Assembly: GCA_026393175.1 (NCBI GenBank)
Contig: JAPLAT010000035.1
Location: 1 to 41,534 of the forward strand
Direction: 5' to 3'
Length of the DNA stretch: 41,534 nucleotides
Source of the DNA: Pseudonocardiales bacterium
GTDB lineage: Bacteria; Actinomycetota; Actinomycetes; Mycobacteriales; Pseudonocardiaceae
The notes beneath the pieces were generated by a model, which saw nothing but the letters and a program-made list of their open reading frames with translations, was not told the origin of the DNA and did no database searches. The position numbers and the translations under genes were made by a program. Shown piece after piece: positions 31,117 through 40,714 of the stretch. Numbering within the stretch: position 1 is the first letter of the stretch; every line of letters begins with the position of its first letter.

Positions 31117-32346
31117 GTGATCGACCTGCGGGAGTTCGTCCGTCCCGGGGACACCGTGGCCTGGGGGCAGGCGGGCGGCGAGCCGCGGGCGTTGATCGGT
31201 GCGCTGCTGCTGCAGGCTCCGGGCCTGGGCGGGGTCACCGCGTTCGTGGGGATGACCTTCGACGACCGGCTCGCCGCGGCGCCCGGCGTGGCGCTGCGCT
31301 CCTACGGCGCCCTCGGCGTGCTCTCGGGCGGGCCGGTGGAGGTGCTGCGCTGCCACATGTCGTCGCTCCCCAGCCTCATCCGCTCCGGCCGTCAGCCGGT
31401 GGACGTGGTGTTCTGCCAGGTCTCACCGGCCGACGCGGACGGCTGTCACGGCCTCGGGGTGAGCGTGGACTACCTCATGGCGGCGGTCGGGACCGCGCGG
31501 GTGGTACTGGCCGAGATCGACCCGTCGGTGCCGGTGACGCACGGGCCGGGTCGGGTGCACGGCTCGGTGTTCGCCGCCACGGTGACCACCGACCGCGGGC
31601 CGACGCCGATCCCCGACCGGCCGGGAGGCGCGATCGAGGCCCGGATCGCCGCGCACGTCGCAGCGCTGGTCCCGGACGGGGCGGTGCTGCAGCTGGGCGT
31701 CGGCGGGCTGGCCACCGCCGTCGCAGGGGCGTTGCGTGGCCACCGCGGGCTGCGCGTGCACAGCGGGCTGGTCGGCGACTGGCTGGTCGATCTGGACGAG
31801 AGCGGTGCACTGGTCACCGGCGACGGGCCGCCGGCCGTCGTGGCGGGCACGGCGCTGGGCACCGACCGGCTCTACCGCTACCTCGACCGCAACCCCCGCG
31901 TCGAGATGCGGCCGGTCGAGCTGGTCCACCCGCCTACGGTCACCGCCGCCCTACCCGGGTTCGTCGCGGTGAACCAGGCGCTGCAGGTCGACCTCGACGG
32001 GCAGGTCGGCGCCGAGTCGGTGGCCGGCCGGTACCTCGGGGCGGTCGGCGGCCAGGTCGACTTCCTGCGCGGTGCCGCGATGTCGGCAGGCGGGGTGGGG
32101 ATCGTGGCGCTGCCGTCGGTGACCACGCACGGCGCGTCCCGGATCGTCGAGCGGCTCGACGGTCCCGTCACCACCTCGGCGGCGGACGTCGGGTGGGTGG
32201 TCACCGAGCACGGTGCGGTCGACCTGCGCGGCCTGACCCGCGGCGAGCGGGCCCGCGCACTGCGAACCGTCGCCGACCCCTCCCACCGGCCCCGCCTCGC
32301 CGACGTGGCCCACCCCCTTTCCCCACCGCCGGCCACGGCGTCATAA
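31117..32346 (+). CDS. Acetyl-CoA hydrolase/transferase family protein (4-hydroxybutyrate CoA-transferase-like)
   Basis: A 409-residue single-chain CoA-transferase. It has FVRPGDTVAWGQAGGEPRAL at the start, DVVFCQVSPADADGCHGLGV, PDGAVLQLGVGGLATAVAGA, and NQALQVDLDGQVGAESVAGR, where the Glu of GQVGAES is at the family's catalytic position. The C-terminus WVVTEHGAVDLRGLTRGERA is also typical. It would swap CoA between an acyl-CoA and a free acid such as acetate. GTG 31117 lies 13 nt after the ligase stop. Having both a ligase and a transferase gives two ways to make the starting CoA ester. Confidence 0.88.
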   Translation: MIDLREFVRPGDTVAWGQAGGEPRALIGALLLQAPGLGGVTAFVGMTFDDRLAAAPGVALRSYGALGVLSGGPVEVLRCHMSSLPSLIRSGRQPVDVVFCQVSPADADGCHGLGVSVDYLMAAVGTARVVLAEIDPSVPVTHGPGRVHGSVFAATVTTDRGPTPIPDRPGGAIEARIAAHVAALVPDGAVLQLGVGGLATAVAGALRGHRGLRVHSGLVGDWLVDLDESGALVTGDGPPAVVAGTALGTDRLYRYLDRNPRVEMRPVELVHPPTVTAALPGFVAVNQALQVDLDGQVGAESVAGRYLGAVGGQVDFLRGAAMSAGGVGIVALPSVTTHGASRIVERLDGPVTTSAADVGWVVTEHGAVDLRGLTRGERARALRTVADPSHRPRLADVAHPLSPPPATAS

Positions 32347-32360
32347 TCCTTATAATGAAC
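32344..32360 (+). promoter_or_regulatory. Second copy of the 17-mer motif, containing TATAAT
   Basis: TAATCCTTATAATGAAC matches 28235-28251 at 14 of 17 positions and contains a perfect TATAAT (32351-32356). It overlaps the CoA-transferase stop and precedes the next gene by 10 nt. It may be an internal promoter or an operator. No -35 is evident. Confidence 0.35.
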
Positions 32361-32370
32361 GGAGACCCCC

Positions 32371-32733
32371 TTGGCGGCAGCCCACCCCTCCTTCCCGCTC
32401 CGCGAGGCGGACGGCGTCACGCGGATGTACGACCTCGGTCTGTGGGACGAGCACACCCTCGCCGTGCCCGACGACCGGCTGGGCGCGCGGGCCTGCGCCG
32501 TCGTCGTACCGGTCGCGGGTGCCGCACCCGACCTGGCCGGCATCTGCGCCTTCCTGCGCGAACGCGATGTGGCGGTGGTGACGCCGTCCGAGGAGCTCGT
32601 GCTCGTCGACGCACTGCCCACCAACGCCGGCGGCAAGATCGACAAGGCCGGGGTGCGCGATGCCGCGCTCGCCGAGCTCCGGTCCCGGCCCGGGCGTCCG
32701 ACCATCCGACCCACCATGGAAGGAACCGCATGA
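32371..32733 (+). CDS. Free-standing C-terminal domain of an AMP-forming acyl-CoA ligase
   Basis: A 120-residue frame that matches only the C-terminal lid of adenylate-forming ligases: DEHTLAVPDDRLGARACAVV and VLVDALPTNAGGKIDKAGVR, with the catalytic Lys kept in NAGGKIDK. The large N-terminal domain with the P-loop is absent. The frame opens at TTG 32371 behind GGAGA; ATG 32425 is an alternative. The stop overlaps the next dehydrogenase start (ATGA), so it is still embedded in the operon. It may be the leftover of a deleted ligase gene or a domain acting in trans; the first is more likely. Confidence 0.65.
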   Translation: MAAAHPSFPLREADGVTRMYDLGLWDEHTLAVPDDRLGARACAVVVPVAGAAPDLAGICAFLRERDVAVVTPSEELVLVDALPTNAGGKIDKAGVRDAALAELRSRPGRPTIRPTMEGTA

Positions 32734-33914
32734 CCAGCCCGCTCGACCAGCTCACCGACACCCAGGCCGATCTCGTCGCCCGCGCCCGGGCGATCGCCCA
32801 GCAGGAGCTGCGCCCCCGCGCCGCCGAGTGGGACCGGCGCGCCGAGTTCCCGGAGGAGCAGTTCCAGCTGCTGCGCGAGGCCGGCCTGACCGGGCTCACC
32901 GTCCCCGTCGAGTACGGCGGCCAGGGCCTGGGGACCTTCGAGGCCTGCCTGGTGCTGGAGGAGCTGTCCGCGGGCTGCCTGGCCAGCGCGATGACGATCC
33001 AGATGCAGGTCAACGGGCCGCCCCGGGTGATCGCCCGGATCGGCACCGACGCGCAGCGCAAGGAGTACCTGCCACGGGTGGCGGACGGTTCGATGTGCTT
33101 CTCGATCGCCATGACCGAGCCCCAGGCCGGCTCCGACGGCACCGCGCTGCAGACCACCCTGCGCCCGCACGGCGACGGGTTCCTGCTCAACGGCGAGAAG
33201 TGCCACATCACCGGTGCGCTGCGGTCGGACGCCTTCCTCGTCTTCTGCCGGGCGCCCGACACCGCCGGCCCCGACGGCATCGGCGCGGTCCTGATCGACC
33301 GCGACGTGGAGGGCCTCGCCCCGATCGAGACCGAGCCGAAGATGGGCGGCCGCGCCGTCGCCGAGGGCATCATGCGCTTCACCGACGTCCCGGTGCGCGC
33401 CGACCAGGTCGTGCTCGAACCGAGGAAGGGCTCCCGGGACGGGGCCAGGTTCCTGATCCGCCAGTTCAACCCGGAGCGCTGCGGCAACGCGGCGATGTCG
33501 CTGGGCCTGGCCCGCAGCGCGCTGGACGACGCGGTCGCCTACGTCAAGCAGCGTGAGCAGTTCGGCCGGCCCATCGTGGAGTTCCAGGGACTGCAGTGGA
33601 AGATCGCCGACATGGCCACCGCCATCGACGCGGCCCGGCTGCTGCTCTGGCGCGCGGCCCGCACCGACGTCGAGGGCTTCCCCGGCATCCGGGAGACCGC
33701 GATGGCGAAGCTCGCCGCGAACGAGGCGGCCCTCATGGTCACCACCGAGGCCCTGCAACTGCTCGGCCACAAGGGTTACCTCACCCGGTACCCGATGGAA
33801 CGCTACGTGCGCGACGCGTTCGGCCTGGGCATCGGCGGCGGCACCACCGCGGTCCTGCGCAACATGATCGCGGGCGAGGTCACCGGCGTCCGCGTCAGCC
33901 AGCGGAAGTCCTGA
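32730..33914 (+). CDS. Acyl-CoA dehydrogenase
   Basis: A 394-residue FAD enzyme. It contains TVPVEYGGQGLGTFEACLVL, FSIAMTEPQAGSDGTALQTT, LLNGEKCHITGALRSDAFLV, VKQREQFGRPIVEFQGLQWK and LLGHKGYLTRYPMERYVRD. The C-terminal GGGTTAVLRN has Gly where MCAD carries its base; NPERCGNAAMSLG supplies a Glu-Arg pair at the alternative base position. ATG 32730 overlaps the stop of the lid-domain gene by four bases and its own stop overlaps the next gene by one base, so the genes are translationally coupled. Confidence 0.92.
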   Translation: MTSPLDQLTDTQADLVARARAIAQQELRPRAAEWDRRAEFPEEQFQLLREAGLTGLTVPVEYGGQGLGTFEACLVLEELSAGCLASAMTIQMQVNGPPRVIARIGTDAQRKEYLPRVADGSMCFSIAMTEPQAGSDGTALQTTLRPHGDGFLLNGEKCHITGALRSDAFLVFCRAPDTAGPDGIGAVLIDRDVEGLAPIETEPKMGGRAVAEGIMRFTDVPVRADQVVLEPRKGSRDGARFLIRQFNPERCGNAAMSLGLARSALDDAVAYVKQREQFGRPIVEFQGLQWKIADMATAIDAARLLLWRAARTDVEGFPGIRETAMAKLAANEAALMVTTEALQLLGHKGYLTRYPMERYVRDAFGLGIGGGTTAVLRNMIAGEVTGVRVSQRKS

Positions 33915-35053
33915 TGGACCTGGCGCTGTCCGCCGAGGCCGTGACCTACCGGGACCAGCTGCGCGCGTGGGTCTCGGAGCACCTGCCCGAGCAGTGGCGC
34001 GACGTCCCGGTGGGCACCGGCGACGACGAGGCGTACGTCGCGATGCGCCGCGAGTGGGGGCGCATGCTGCACCGGGGCGGCTGGTTGGCGCCGCACTGGC
34101 CGGTGGCCCGCGGCGGGCGCGGGCTCGGCGTCGACGCACAGCTGGCGTTCCTCGACGTACTGGTCGCGGCGGGTGCCCCCGAGCAGATGAACACCAACGG
34201 GATGGGCATCTTCGCCCCGGCCCTGATGGCGTTCGGCACCGAGGCGCAGCAGGACCGCTACCTCGGCCCGATGCTGGCCCACGACGACATCTGGTGCCAG
34301 GGCTTCTCCGAGCCCGGGGCCGGGTCCGACCTGGCCGGGTTGGCCACCCGGGCGGTTCCCGACGGCGACCGGTTCGTCGTCTCCGGGCAGAAGGTGTGGA
34401 CCTCCTACGCCCTGTTCGCCCAGCGCTGCTACCTGATGGTCCGGGTCGCCGGGGTGCCGGACGGCGTCACGATGGTGGTGCTGCACATGGACCGGCCGGG
34501 GGTCACCGTCAGGCCGCTGCGCAACATCACCGGCACCAGCGAGTTCTGCGAGGTCTTCCTCGACGAGGTCACCGTCGACGCCGACGACGTGGTGGGCGGG
34601 ATCGGCGACGGGTGGCGGGTGGCCACGTACGCGCTCGCCCGGGAGCGATCGACCGGGTTGGCCCAGCGGGCCCTGCAACTGTCCCGCGAGCTGGAACTGA
34701 TGAACGCCCGGCTGCACCGCGACGGCCACGCCGACGACGTGCTGGTCGACGCGTTCGTGCGCAGCCGGGCGGTGGACAGCACCGTGCGGCGGGTGCTCGC
34801 GACGGTCGCCGACTGAGGCGAGCCGGGGATGCTCGCACCGGTGGCCACGCTGCTGTGGCGCGAGGGTCACCAGGCCCAGCTCGCCACTCTGGTCGAGGCG
34901 GCTGGCCCGGAGGTCACCGGCGCCGGCGAGGGCTGGTCGGACTGGCTGCGGGCCCTGCTGTTCAGCCGGGGGGAGACGATCTACGGCGGCACCTCGGAGA
35001 TCCAGCGCAACCTGATCGCGAAGTCGCTCGGCATGCCGAGCGACCGCGGCTGA
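33914..35053 (+). pseudogene. Acyl-CoA dehydrogenase interrupted by an in-frame TGA
   Basis: A single frame from ATG 33914 to TGA 35053 encodes a normal-length dehydrogenase (380 codons) except for TGA at 34814-34816 (codon 301). Before it come GWLAPHWPVARGGRGLG, GFSEPGAGSDLAGLATRAVP, VSGQKVWTSYALFAQR and ARERSTGLAQRALQLSRE. After it the same frame continues as MLAPVATLLWREGHQAQLAT and ends with IYGGTSEIQRNLIAKSLGMP, the normal C-terminus. The stop falls in the C-terminal helical domain, so the first product lacks the last FAD and dimer contacts. A single C-to-T change from CGA would explain it. ATG 34829, 12 nt after the stop, could restart translation and yield two fragments. Confidence 0.8.
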
Positions 35054-35069
35054 ACGGACGAGGAGCGGG

Positions 35070-36248
35070 ATGGACCACCGGATCGACGACGAGACGGCGG
35101 CGCTGCGCGCGGCGCTGCTGGAGTTCCTGCGCGAGCGGATGCCCGACCCCGGTGCGGAGCCCGGGCCCGGGACGCGGCTGGACGCCTGGCGGGAGCTGGT
35201 CGGGTCGGAGTGGCTGGAGCACTTCGCCTCCGCGGACCGTGCCGATCCGGCCGCGCGGGTCGCGGCGCTGCACGTGGCGGAGGCCTTCGGAGCGGTGCCG
35301 GTCACCGGGCCGGTCGACGTGGTCGCCGGCTACCTGCTGCCGCTTGCCCTGGCGACCACCTGGAGCGCCGGGCTCGACCGGCTGCGCGACGGGTCGCTGG
35401 TCACCGCGCTCGTGCCGGGGATCGACGCTCCCGGCCCCGACGCCGTGCCGCGCCGCCGGGCTCAGCGCCTGGCCGCGGTGCCCGACGGGCACGGGGTACG
35501 GGTGAGCGGCGTGCTGCCGCAGGTGGCCTGCGCCGCGGGCGCCGACGCGGTCGTCGTCGCCACGGAGTTCGGCGGGCGTCCGGCGGTGGCGCTCGTCGAG
35601 CTCGACCGCCCCGGGGTGGTCGTCGGCGAACCGTCCGGTGTGGACCTGCGCAGGCCGGTGGCCGACGTGGCCCTCGACGCCGTCGCGGTCGACGCCGCCG
35701 GGGTCCACGCCCCTCCCGACCTGCTCGATCGCGAGGACGCCTGCGCGGCCGGGCACAGCCTGTTCCTCGACGCCGAGGCCGTCGGCGGTGGCACGGAGGT
35801 GATCGCCCGCACGGTGGCCTACTGCACCGACCGGGTCCAGTTCGGCCGCCCGATCGGCTCCTTCCAGGCCGTCCGGCACCGGTTGGCCGACGTGACGGCG
35901 AAGGTCGAGGGTGCCCGTTCCCTCGCCTACCGCGTGGCCTGGGACCTCGCCGCAGCCGCCGCCGGCGCCCCCGCCGACGTGGTCGCCAGCCGAATGTGGT
36001 CCTCGGGCGCCTACCTCGCGGCGGGAGAGGCGGCGGTGCAGTGTCACGGCGGCGCGGGCTTCACGTGGGAGCAGGGCGTGCACGTGTTCTACCGCGCCGC
36101 CCTCGCCGGGCGCGGCGGCGCCGACCTCGCCGCGGCCCGCACCGCACTCGCTGCGCACCTGCGTGCGCTCGCCGGCCCGGCCCCGGCCGGCCCGGGCACC
36201 GGGCGCGCGGCCGAGCCCGTCGGGGCGACGGGAGGGGCGCACCGATGA
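35070..36248 (+). CDS. Acyl-CoA dehydrogenase-like protein, probable non-catalytic partner subunit
   Basis: A 392-residue member of the family that keeps CTDRVQFGRPIGSFQAVRHR and the C-terminal QCHGGAGFTWEQGVHVFYRA, a pattern typical of beta subunits in actinobacterial heterotetrameric dehydrogenases (FadE pairs). The EPxAGSD strand is replaced by poorly conserved sequence (LVPGIDAPGPDAVPRRR), and neither base position has Glu. It is therefore likely to work only together with a catalytic subunit, and the obvious partner is the interrupted gene just upstream. ATG 35070 has AGGAG upstream. The Ala-rich C-terminal tail is not conserved in the family. Confidence 0.85.
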   Translation: MDHRIDDETAALRAALLEFLRERMPDPGAEPGPGTRLDAWRELVGSEWLEHFASADRADPAARVAALHVAEAFGAVPVTGPVDVVAGYLLPLALATTWSAGLDRLRDGSLVTALVPGIDAPGPDAVPRRRAQRLAAVPDGHGVRVSGVLPQVACAAGADAVVVATEFGGRPAVALVELDRPGVVVGEPSGVDLRRPVADVALDAVAVDAAGVHAPPDLLDREDACAAGHSLFLDAEAVGGGTEVIARTVAYCTDRVQFGRPIGSFQAVRHRLADVTAKVEGARSLAYRVAWDLAAAAAGAPADVVASRMWSSGAYLAAGEAAVQCHGGAGFTWEQGVHVFYRAALAGRGGADLAAARTALAAHLRALAGPAPAGPGTGRAAEPVGATGGAHR

Positions 36249-37048
36249 GCGAACGGGTCGTGCTGGTCGACCGACCGGAGCCGGGTGTCACGGTGATCAC
36301 CCTGAACCGGCCGGCCGCGCGGAACGCGGTCGGGTGGCAGACCTGGGAGGAGCTCGGGCCGGTGGTGTCCGAGGTGGCCGCCGACGACCGCTGCCGGTCG
36401 GTCGTGCTGACCGGGTCGGGCGGGTCGTTCTGCGCCGGTGGGGACGTCAAGTCGTCCCCGTCGCGCGGCACCGGGCTCGGGGCGCCTGCGGCTCGCCTGC
36501 TCGTCGGGCAGCGGGTGCTGGAGGACCTGCTCCGACTGCCCAAACCTGTGCTCGCCGCCGTCGAGGGCCCGGCGATGGGTATCGGCTGGAGCCTGGCGCT
36601 GGCCTGCGACGTCGTCGTCGCGGCCCGCGACGCGGTGTTCGGCGCGCCGTTCGTGCTGCGCGGGCTGGTGCCCGACGGCGGTGCGGCCTGGTTCCTGACC
36701 CGGGCGCTCGGCCGGCAACGGGCCTCGGCCCTGCTGCTCACCGGCGGCCGGATGACCGCGGCGGAGGCCGCCGCGGCGGGCCTGGTCGCGCATCAGGCGG
36801 AGCCGGGTGCCGCGCTCACCGACGCCGTCGCGATGGCCGCGGTCATGGCCCGCGGGCCGGCCGAGGCGCTGCGCCTGACGAAGGGGATGATCCGCGCCGC
36901 CGACGACCTGCCGCTGGAGCGCTTCCTCGAGGTCGAGTGGCTCTCGGCGACACTCGACATCACCGGTCCCGACGCCGTGGAGGGTCGTGCCTCCTTCGTC
37001 GAGAAACGCGAACCCGACTTCTCCGCCGTCCGGGACAGCCCGCTGTAG
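36245..37048 (+). CDS. Enoyl-CoA hydratase/isomerase family protein (PaaG-like active site)
   Basis: A 267-residue crotonase-fold protein with ITLNRPAARNAVGWQTWEEL, TGSGGSFCAGGDVKSS, AAVEGPAMGIGWSLALACDV and LRGLVPDGGAAWFLTRALG. As in the protein at 20955, Asp occupies the VPDGG position, the isomerase-type active site. FVEKREPDF is near the end. ATG 36245 overlaps the dehydrogenase stop by four bases. It should act on the enoyl-CoA products of the neighbouring dehydrogenases. Confidence 0.92.
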   Translation: MSERVVLVDRPEPGVTVITLNRPAARNAVGWQTWEELGPVVSEVAADDRCRSVVLTGSGGSFCAGGDVKSSPSRGTGLGAPAARLLVGQRVLEDLLRLPKPVLAAVEGPAMGIGWSLALACDVVVAARDAVFGAPFVLRGLVPDGGAAWFLTRALGRQRASALLLTGGRMTAAEAAAAGLVAHQAEPGAALTDAVAMAAVMARGPAEALRLTKGMIRAADDLPLERFLEVEWLSATLDITGPDAVEGRASFVEKREPDFSAVRDSPL

Positions 37049-37097
37049 CGCCTGCCGCGGCACGGCCGTGGCGGTGGCCGACCCGAAGGGGACACCG

Positions 37098-38264
37098 ATG
37101 GACTTCGAGCAGGACGAGGATCACGACGCACTGCGCAAGGGCGTGCGCGAGCTGATCGCCCGTTACGACGACGCGTACTGGTCGGCGTGCGACGCCGAGC
37201 ACCGCTTCCCGACCGAGTTCTACCGGACACTCGCCGACGGCGGCTGGCTCGGCGTGGCGATCCCGGAGGAGTACGGCGGCGCCGGGCTGGGCATCACCGA
37301 GGCGGCGCTGCTGCTGCAGGAGGTCGCCTCCTCGGGTGCGGCGATGAACGGCTGCAGCGCCATCCACCTCACGCTGTTCGGGATGAACCCGCTGGTCAAG
37401 CACGGGTCGGCGGAGCTGCGTCGGGAGCTGCTCCCCCGGGTCGTCTCCGGCGACCTGCACGTGTCCTTCGCGGTCACCGAGCCCGACGCCGGCACCGACA
37501 CCAGCCGCATCACCACCCGGGCCCGCCGCGACGGCGACGGCTACGTCGTGGACGGGCGCAAGGTCTGGATCACCAAGGCCCAGCAGGCGGAGTACCTGCT
37601 GCTGCTGACCCGCACCACCCCGTTGGAGGACTGCGCCAAGCGCACCGACGGGATGACGCTGTTCATGGCACCGATGGACCGCTCCGCCATCGACGTCCGC
37701 GAGATCCCCAAGATGGGCCGCAACGCCGTCAACTCCAACGAGCTGTTCATCGACGGCCTGCGGGTGCCCGAGGCGTGTCGCATCGGGGAGGAGGGCCAGG
37801 GCTTCCGCTACCTGCTCGACGGTCTCAACCCCGAACGCATCCTGCTCGCCCACGAGTCGGTCGGCATCGGGCGTTCGGCGGTGGACCGGGCCGTCACCTA
37901 CGCCAGGCAGCGGGTGGTGTTCGACCGCCCGATCGGGCAGAACCAGGGCATCGCGTTCCCGCTCGCCGAGGCCACGATGCGGCTCGACGCCGCCGAGCTG
38001 GTGGCCCGCAAGGCGGCATGGCTCTACGACCGCGGCCGGCCCTGCGCCCGCGAGGCCAACTCGGCGAAGTACCTGGCGGCCGACGCCGCGTTCTTCGCCG
38101 CCGACCGTGCCGTGCAGACCCACGGCGGTTTCGGCTACGCCGTCGAGTACCACGTGGAGCGTTACTTCCGGGAGGCGCGGCTGATGCGGATCGCGCCGAT
38201 CTCCCAGGAGATGGTGCTCAACTACGTCAGCGAACACGTTCTCGGGCTGCCCCGGTCGTACTGA
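37098..38264 (+). CDS. Acyl-CoA dehydrogenase
   Basis: A 388-residue dehydrogenase. Landmarks are AIPEEYGGAGLGITEAALLL, FAVTEPDAGTDTSRITTRAR, VVDGRKVWITKAQQAEYLLL, GLNPERILLAHESVGIGRSA (Glu-Arg at the alternative base position), FDRPIGQNQGIAFPLAEATM and THGGFGYAVEYHVERYFREA. The usual YGGT segment is RIAPISQEM instead, as in a branch of bacterial FadE proteins. ATG 37098 is preceded by GAAGGGG; the open frame upstream to 36987 overlaps the hydratase gene. It seems complete and active. Confidence 0.92.
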   Translation: MDFEQDEDHDALRKGVRELIARYDDAYWSACDAEHRFPTEFYRTLADGGWLGVAIPEEYGGAGLGITEAALLLQEVASSGAAMNGCSAIHLTLFGMNPLVKHGSAELRRELLPRVVSGDLHVSFAVTEPDAGTDTSRITTRARRDGDGYVVDGRKVWITKAQQAEYLLLLTRTTPLEDCAKRTDGMTLFMAPMDRSAIDVREIPKMGRNAVNSNELFIDGLRVPEACRIGEEGQGFRYLLDGLNPERILLAHESVGIGRSAVDRAVTYARQRVVFDRPIGQNQGIAFPLAEATMRLDAAELVARKAAWLYDRGRPCAREANSAKYLAADAAFFAADRAVQTHGGFGYAVEYHVERYFREARLMRIAPISQEMVLNYVSEHVLGLPRSY

Positions 38265-38326
38265 CCACGCTCGCACCGGCCGCCGCGCCGACCGCGGAGC
38301 AGCTCGACGAGGAGAGGACCGAACCC

Positions 38327-38458
38327 GTGACGACCACCGAGACGCGGTTCCACGAGGAGGTCCGTTCGTGGCTGGCGGACGCGCCGGCGGCGGACCGGGG
38401 ACGCGGCCGGTCCGCGGCCCCGACCGGGCGCGCCCCGATGTGCCGGACGGCGTTCTGA
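38327..38458 (+). pseudogene. N-terminal fragment of an acyl-CoA dehydrogenase
   Basis: A 43-codon frame from GTG 38327, with GAGGAGAGG upstream, reads TTTETRFHEEVRSWLADAP, which is the first helix of many FadE-type dehydrogenases. It then runs into unrelated Arg/Pro-rich sequence and stops at TGA 38456-38458, overlapping the SDR start. The rest of the gene is missing. This is consistent with deletion of a dehydrogenase between the flanking genes. The homology is short, so the call is moderate. Confidence 0.5.
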
Positions 38459-39228
38459 TGACCGCGGGGGTCCGCCTCGACGGGCGGGTGGTGCTGATCA
38501 CCGGGGCCAGCCGCGGGTTGGGCCGCGGGTACGCGCTCGACCTGGCCCGTCGCGGCGCCGCGGTCGCGCTCAACGCCCGTGACGGGGACGCGCTGGCGGC
38601 GCTGCGCGCGGAGATCGAGGCGGCGGGCGGGCGGGCCGCCGTGGCCGCGGGCGACGTCGGCGCGCCCGGCGTGGCCGAGCAGGTCCTGGAGGCCGCGACC
38701 GCGCTCGGCCCGCTCGACGCCGTGGTGAACAACGCGGGGGTCAACCGGGACCGGACGGTGGCGAGGATGTCCGACGAGGAGTGGCACTCGGTGATCACCG
38801 CCAGCCTCGACGGCACGTTCTTCGTGTGCCGGGCTGCGGTACGGGCCTGGCGGGCCGCCGGGCGCGGCGGCCGGATCGTCAACACCGCCTCGGTCGCGGG
38901 CCTCGTCGGCAACGTGGGCCAGGCGAACTACGCCGCGGCGAAGGCCGGGATCATCGGCTTCTCGCTCAGCCTCGCCCGCGAGGTCGCACCGTCGGGCATC
39001 ACCGTCAACGTCGTGTCCCCGCGGGCGGTCACGGAGATGAGCGAGTCGATCCCGCCGGAGCGCCGCCGGGCCTTCTACGAGATGCAGTCCCGCACGAACA
39101 CCCTGGGTCGGCCGGGCACCCCGGAGGACGTCGCTCCGGTGATCGCGTTCCTGTGCAGTGCGGAGGGCGCCTACCTGACCGGGCAGACCCTCACCGTCAC
39201 CGGCACTCCGGGCACGTCGGTGGGGTGA
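38458..39228 (+). CDS. SDR family oxidoreductase (FabG-like)
   Basis: A 256-residue short-chain dehydrogenase: VVLITGASRGLGRGYALDLA (cofactor motif), VVNNAGVNRDRTV, NTASVAGLVGNVGQANYAAA with the YAAAK active site, and the family C-terminus LTGQTLTVTGTPGTS. It is closest in style to FabG or 3-hydroxyacyl-CoA dehydrogenases, fitting the third step of beta-oxidation after the dehydrogenases and hydratase upstream. ATG 38458 overlaps the fragment stop. The gene ends 19 bp from the convergent aldehyde dehydrogenase gene; a 5-bp hairpin (39242-39255) spans that gap. Confidence 0.92.
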   Translation: MTAGVRLDGRVVLITGASRGLGRGYALDLARRGAAVALNARDGDALAALRAEIEAAGGRAAVAAGDVGAPGVAEQVLEAATALGPLDAVVNNAGVNRDRTVARMSDEEWHSVITASLDGTFFVCRAAVRAWRAAGRGGRIVNTASVAGLVGNVGQANYAAAKAGIIGFSLSLAREVAPSGITVNVVSPRAVTEMSESIPPERRRAFYEMQSRTNTLGRPGTPEDVAPVIAFLCSAEGAYLTGQTLTVTGTPGTSVG

Positions 39229-39247
39229 GGGTCGGGATCGGCGGGCA

Positions 39248-40710
<1,463 letters not shown>

Positions 40711-40714
<4 letters not shown>

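Noticed and set aside
31878-34139. 753-codon open frame on the minus strand
   Set aside because: It is antisense to the CoA-transferase and dehydrogenase genes, which have clear motifs; low-complexity Arg/Ala/Gly translation.
34814-34816. Selenocysteine at the in-frame TGA
   Set aside because: No selenoprotein is known at this position in acyl-CoA dehydrogenases and no SECIS-like hairpin is apparent just after the codon. A nonsense mutation is simpler.
36960-38912. 650-codon open frame on the minus strand
   Set aside because: It covers the opposite strand of the hydratase, dehydrogenase and SDR genes and has no recognisable domain.
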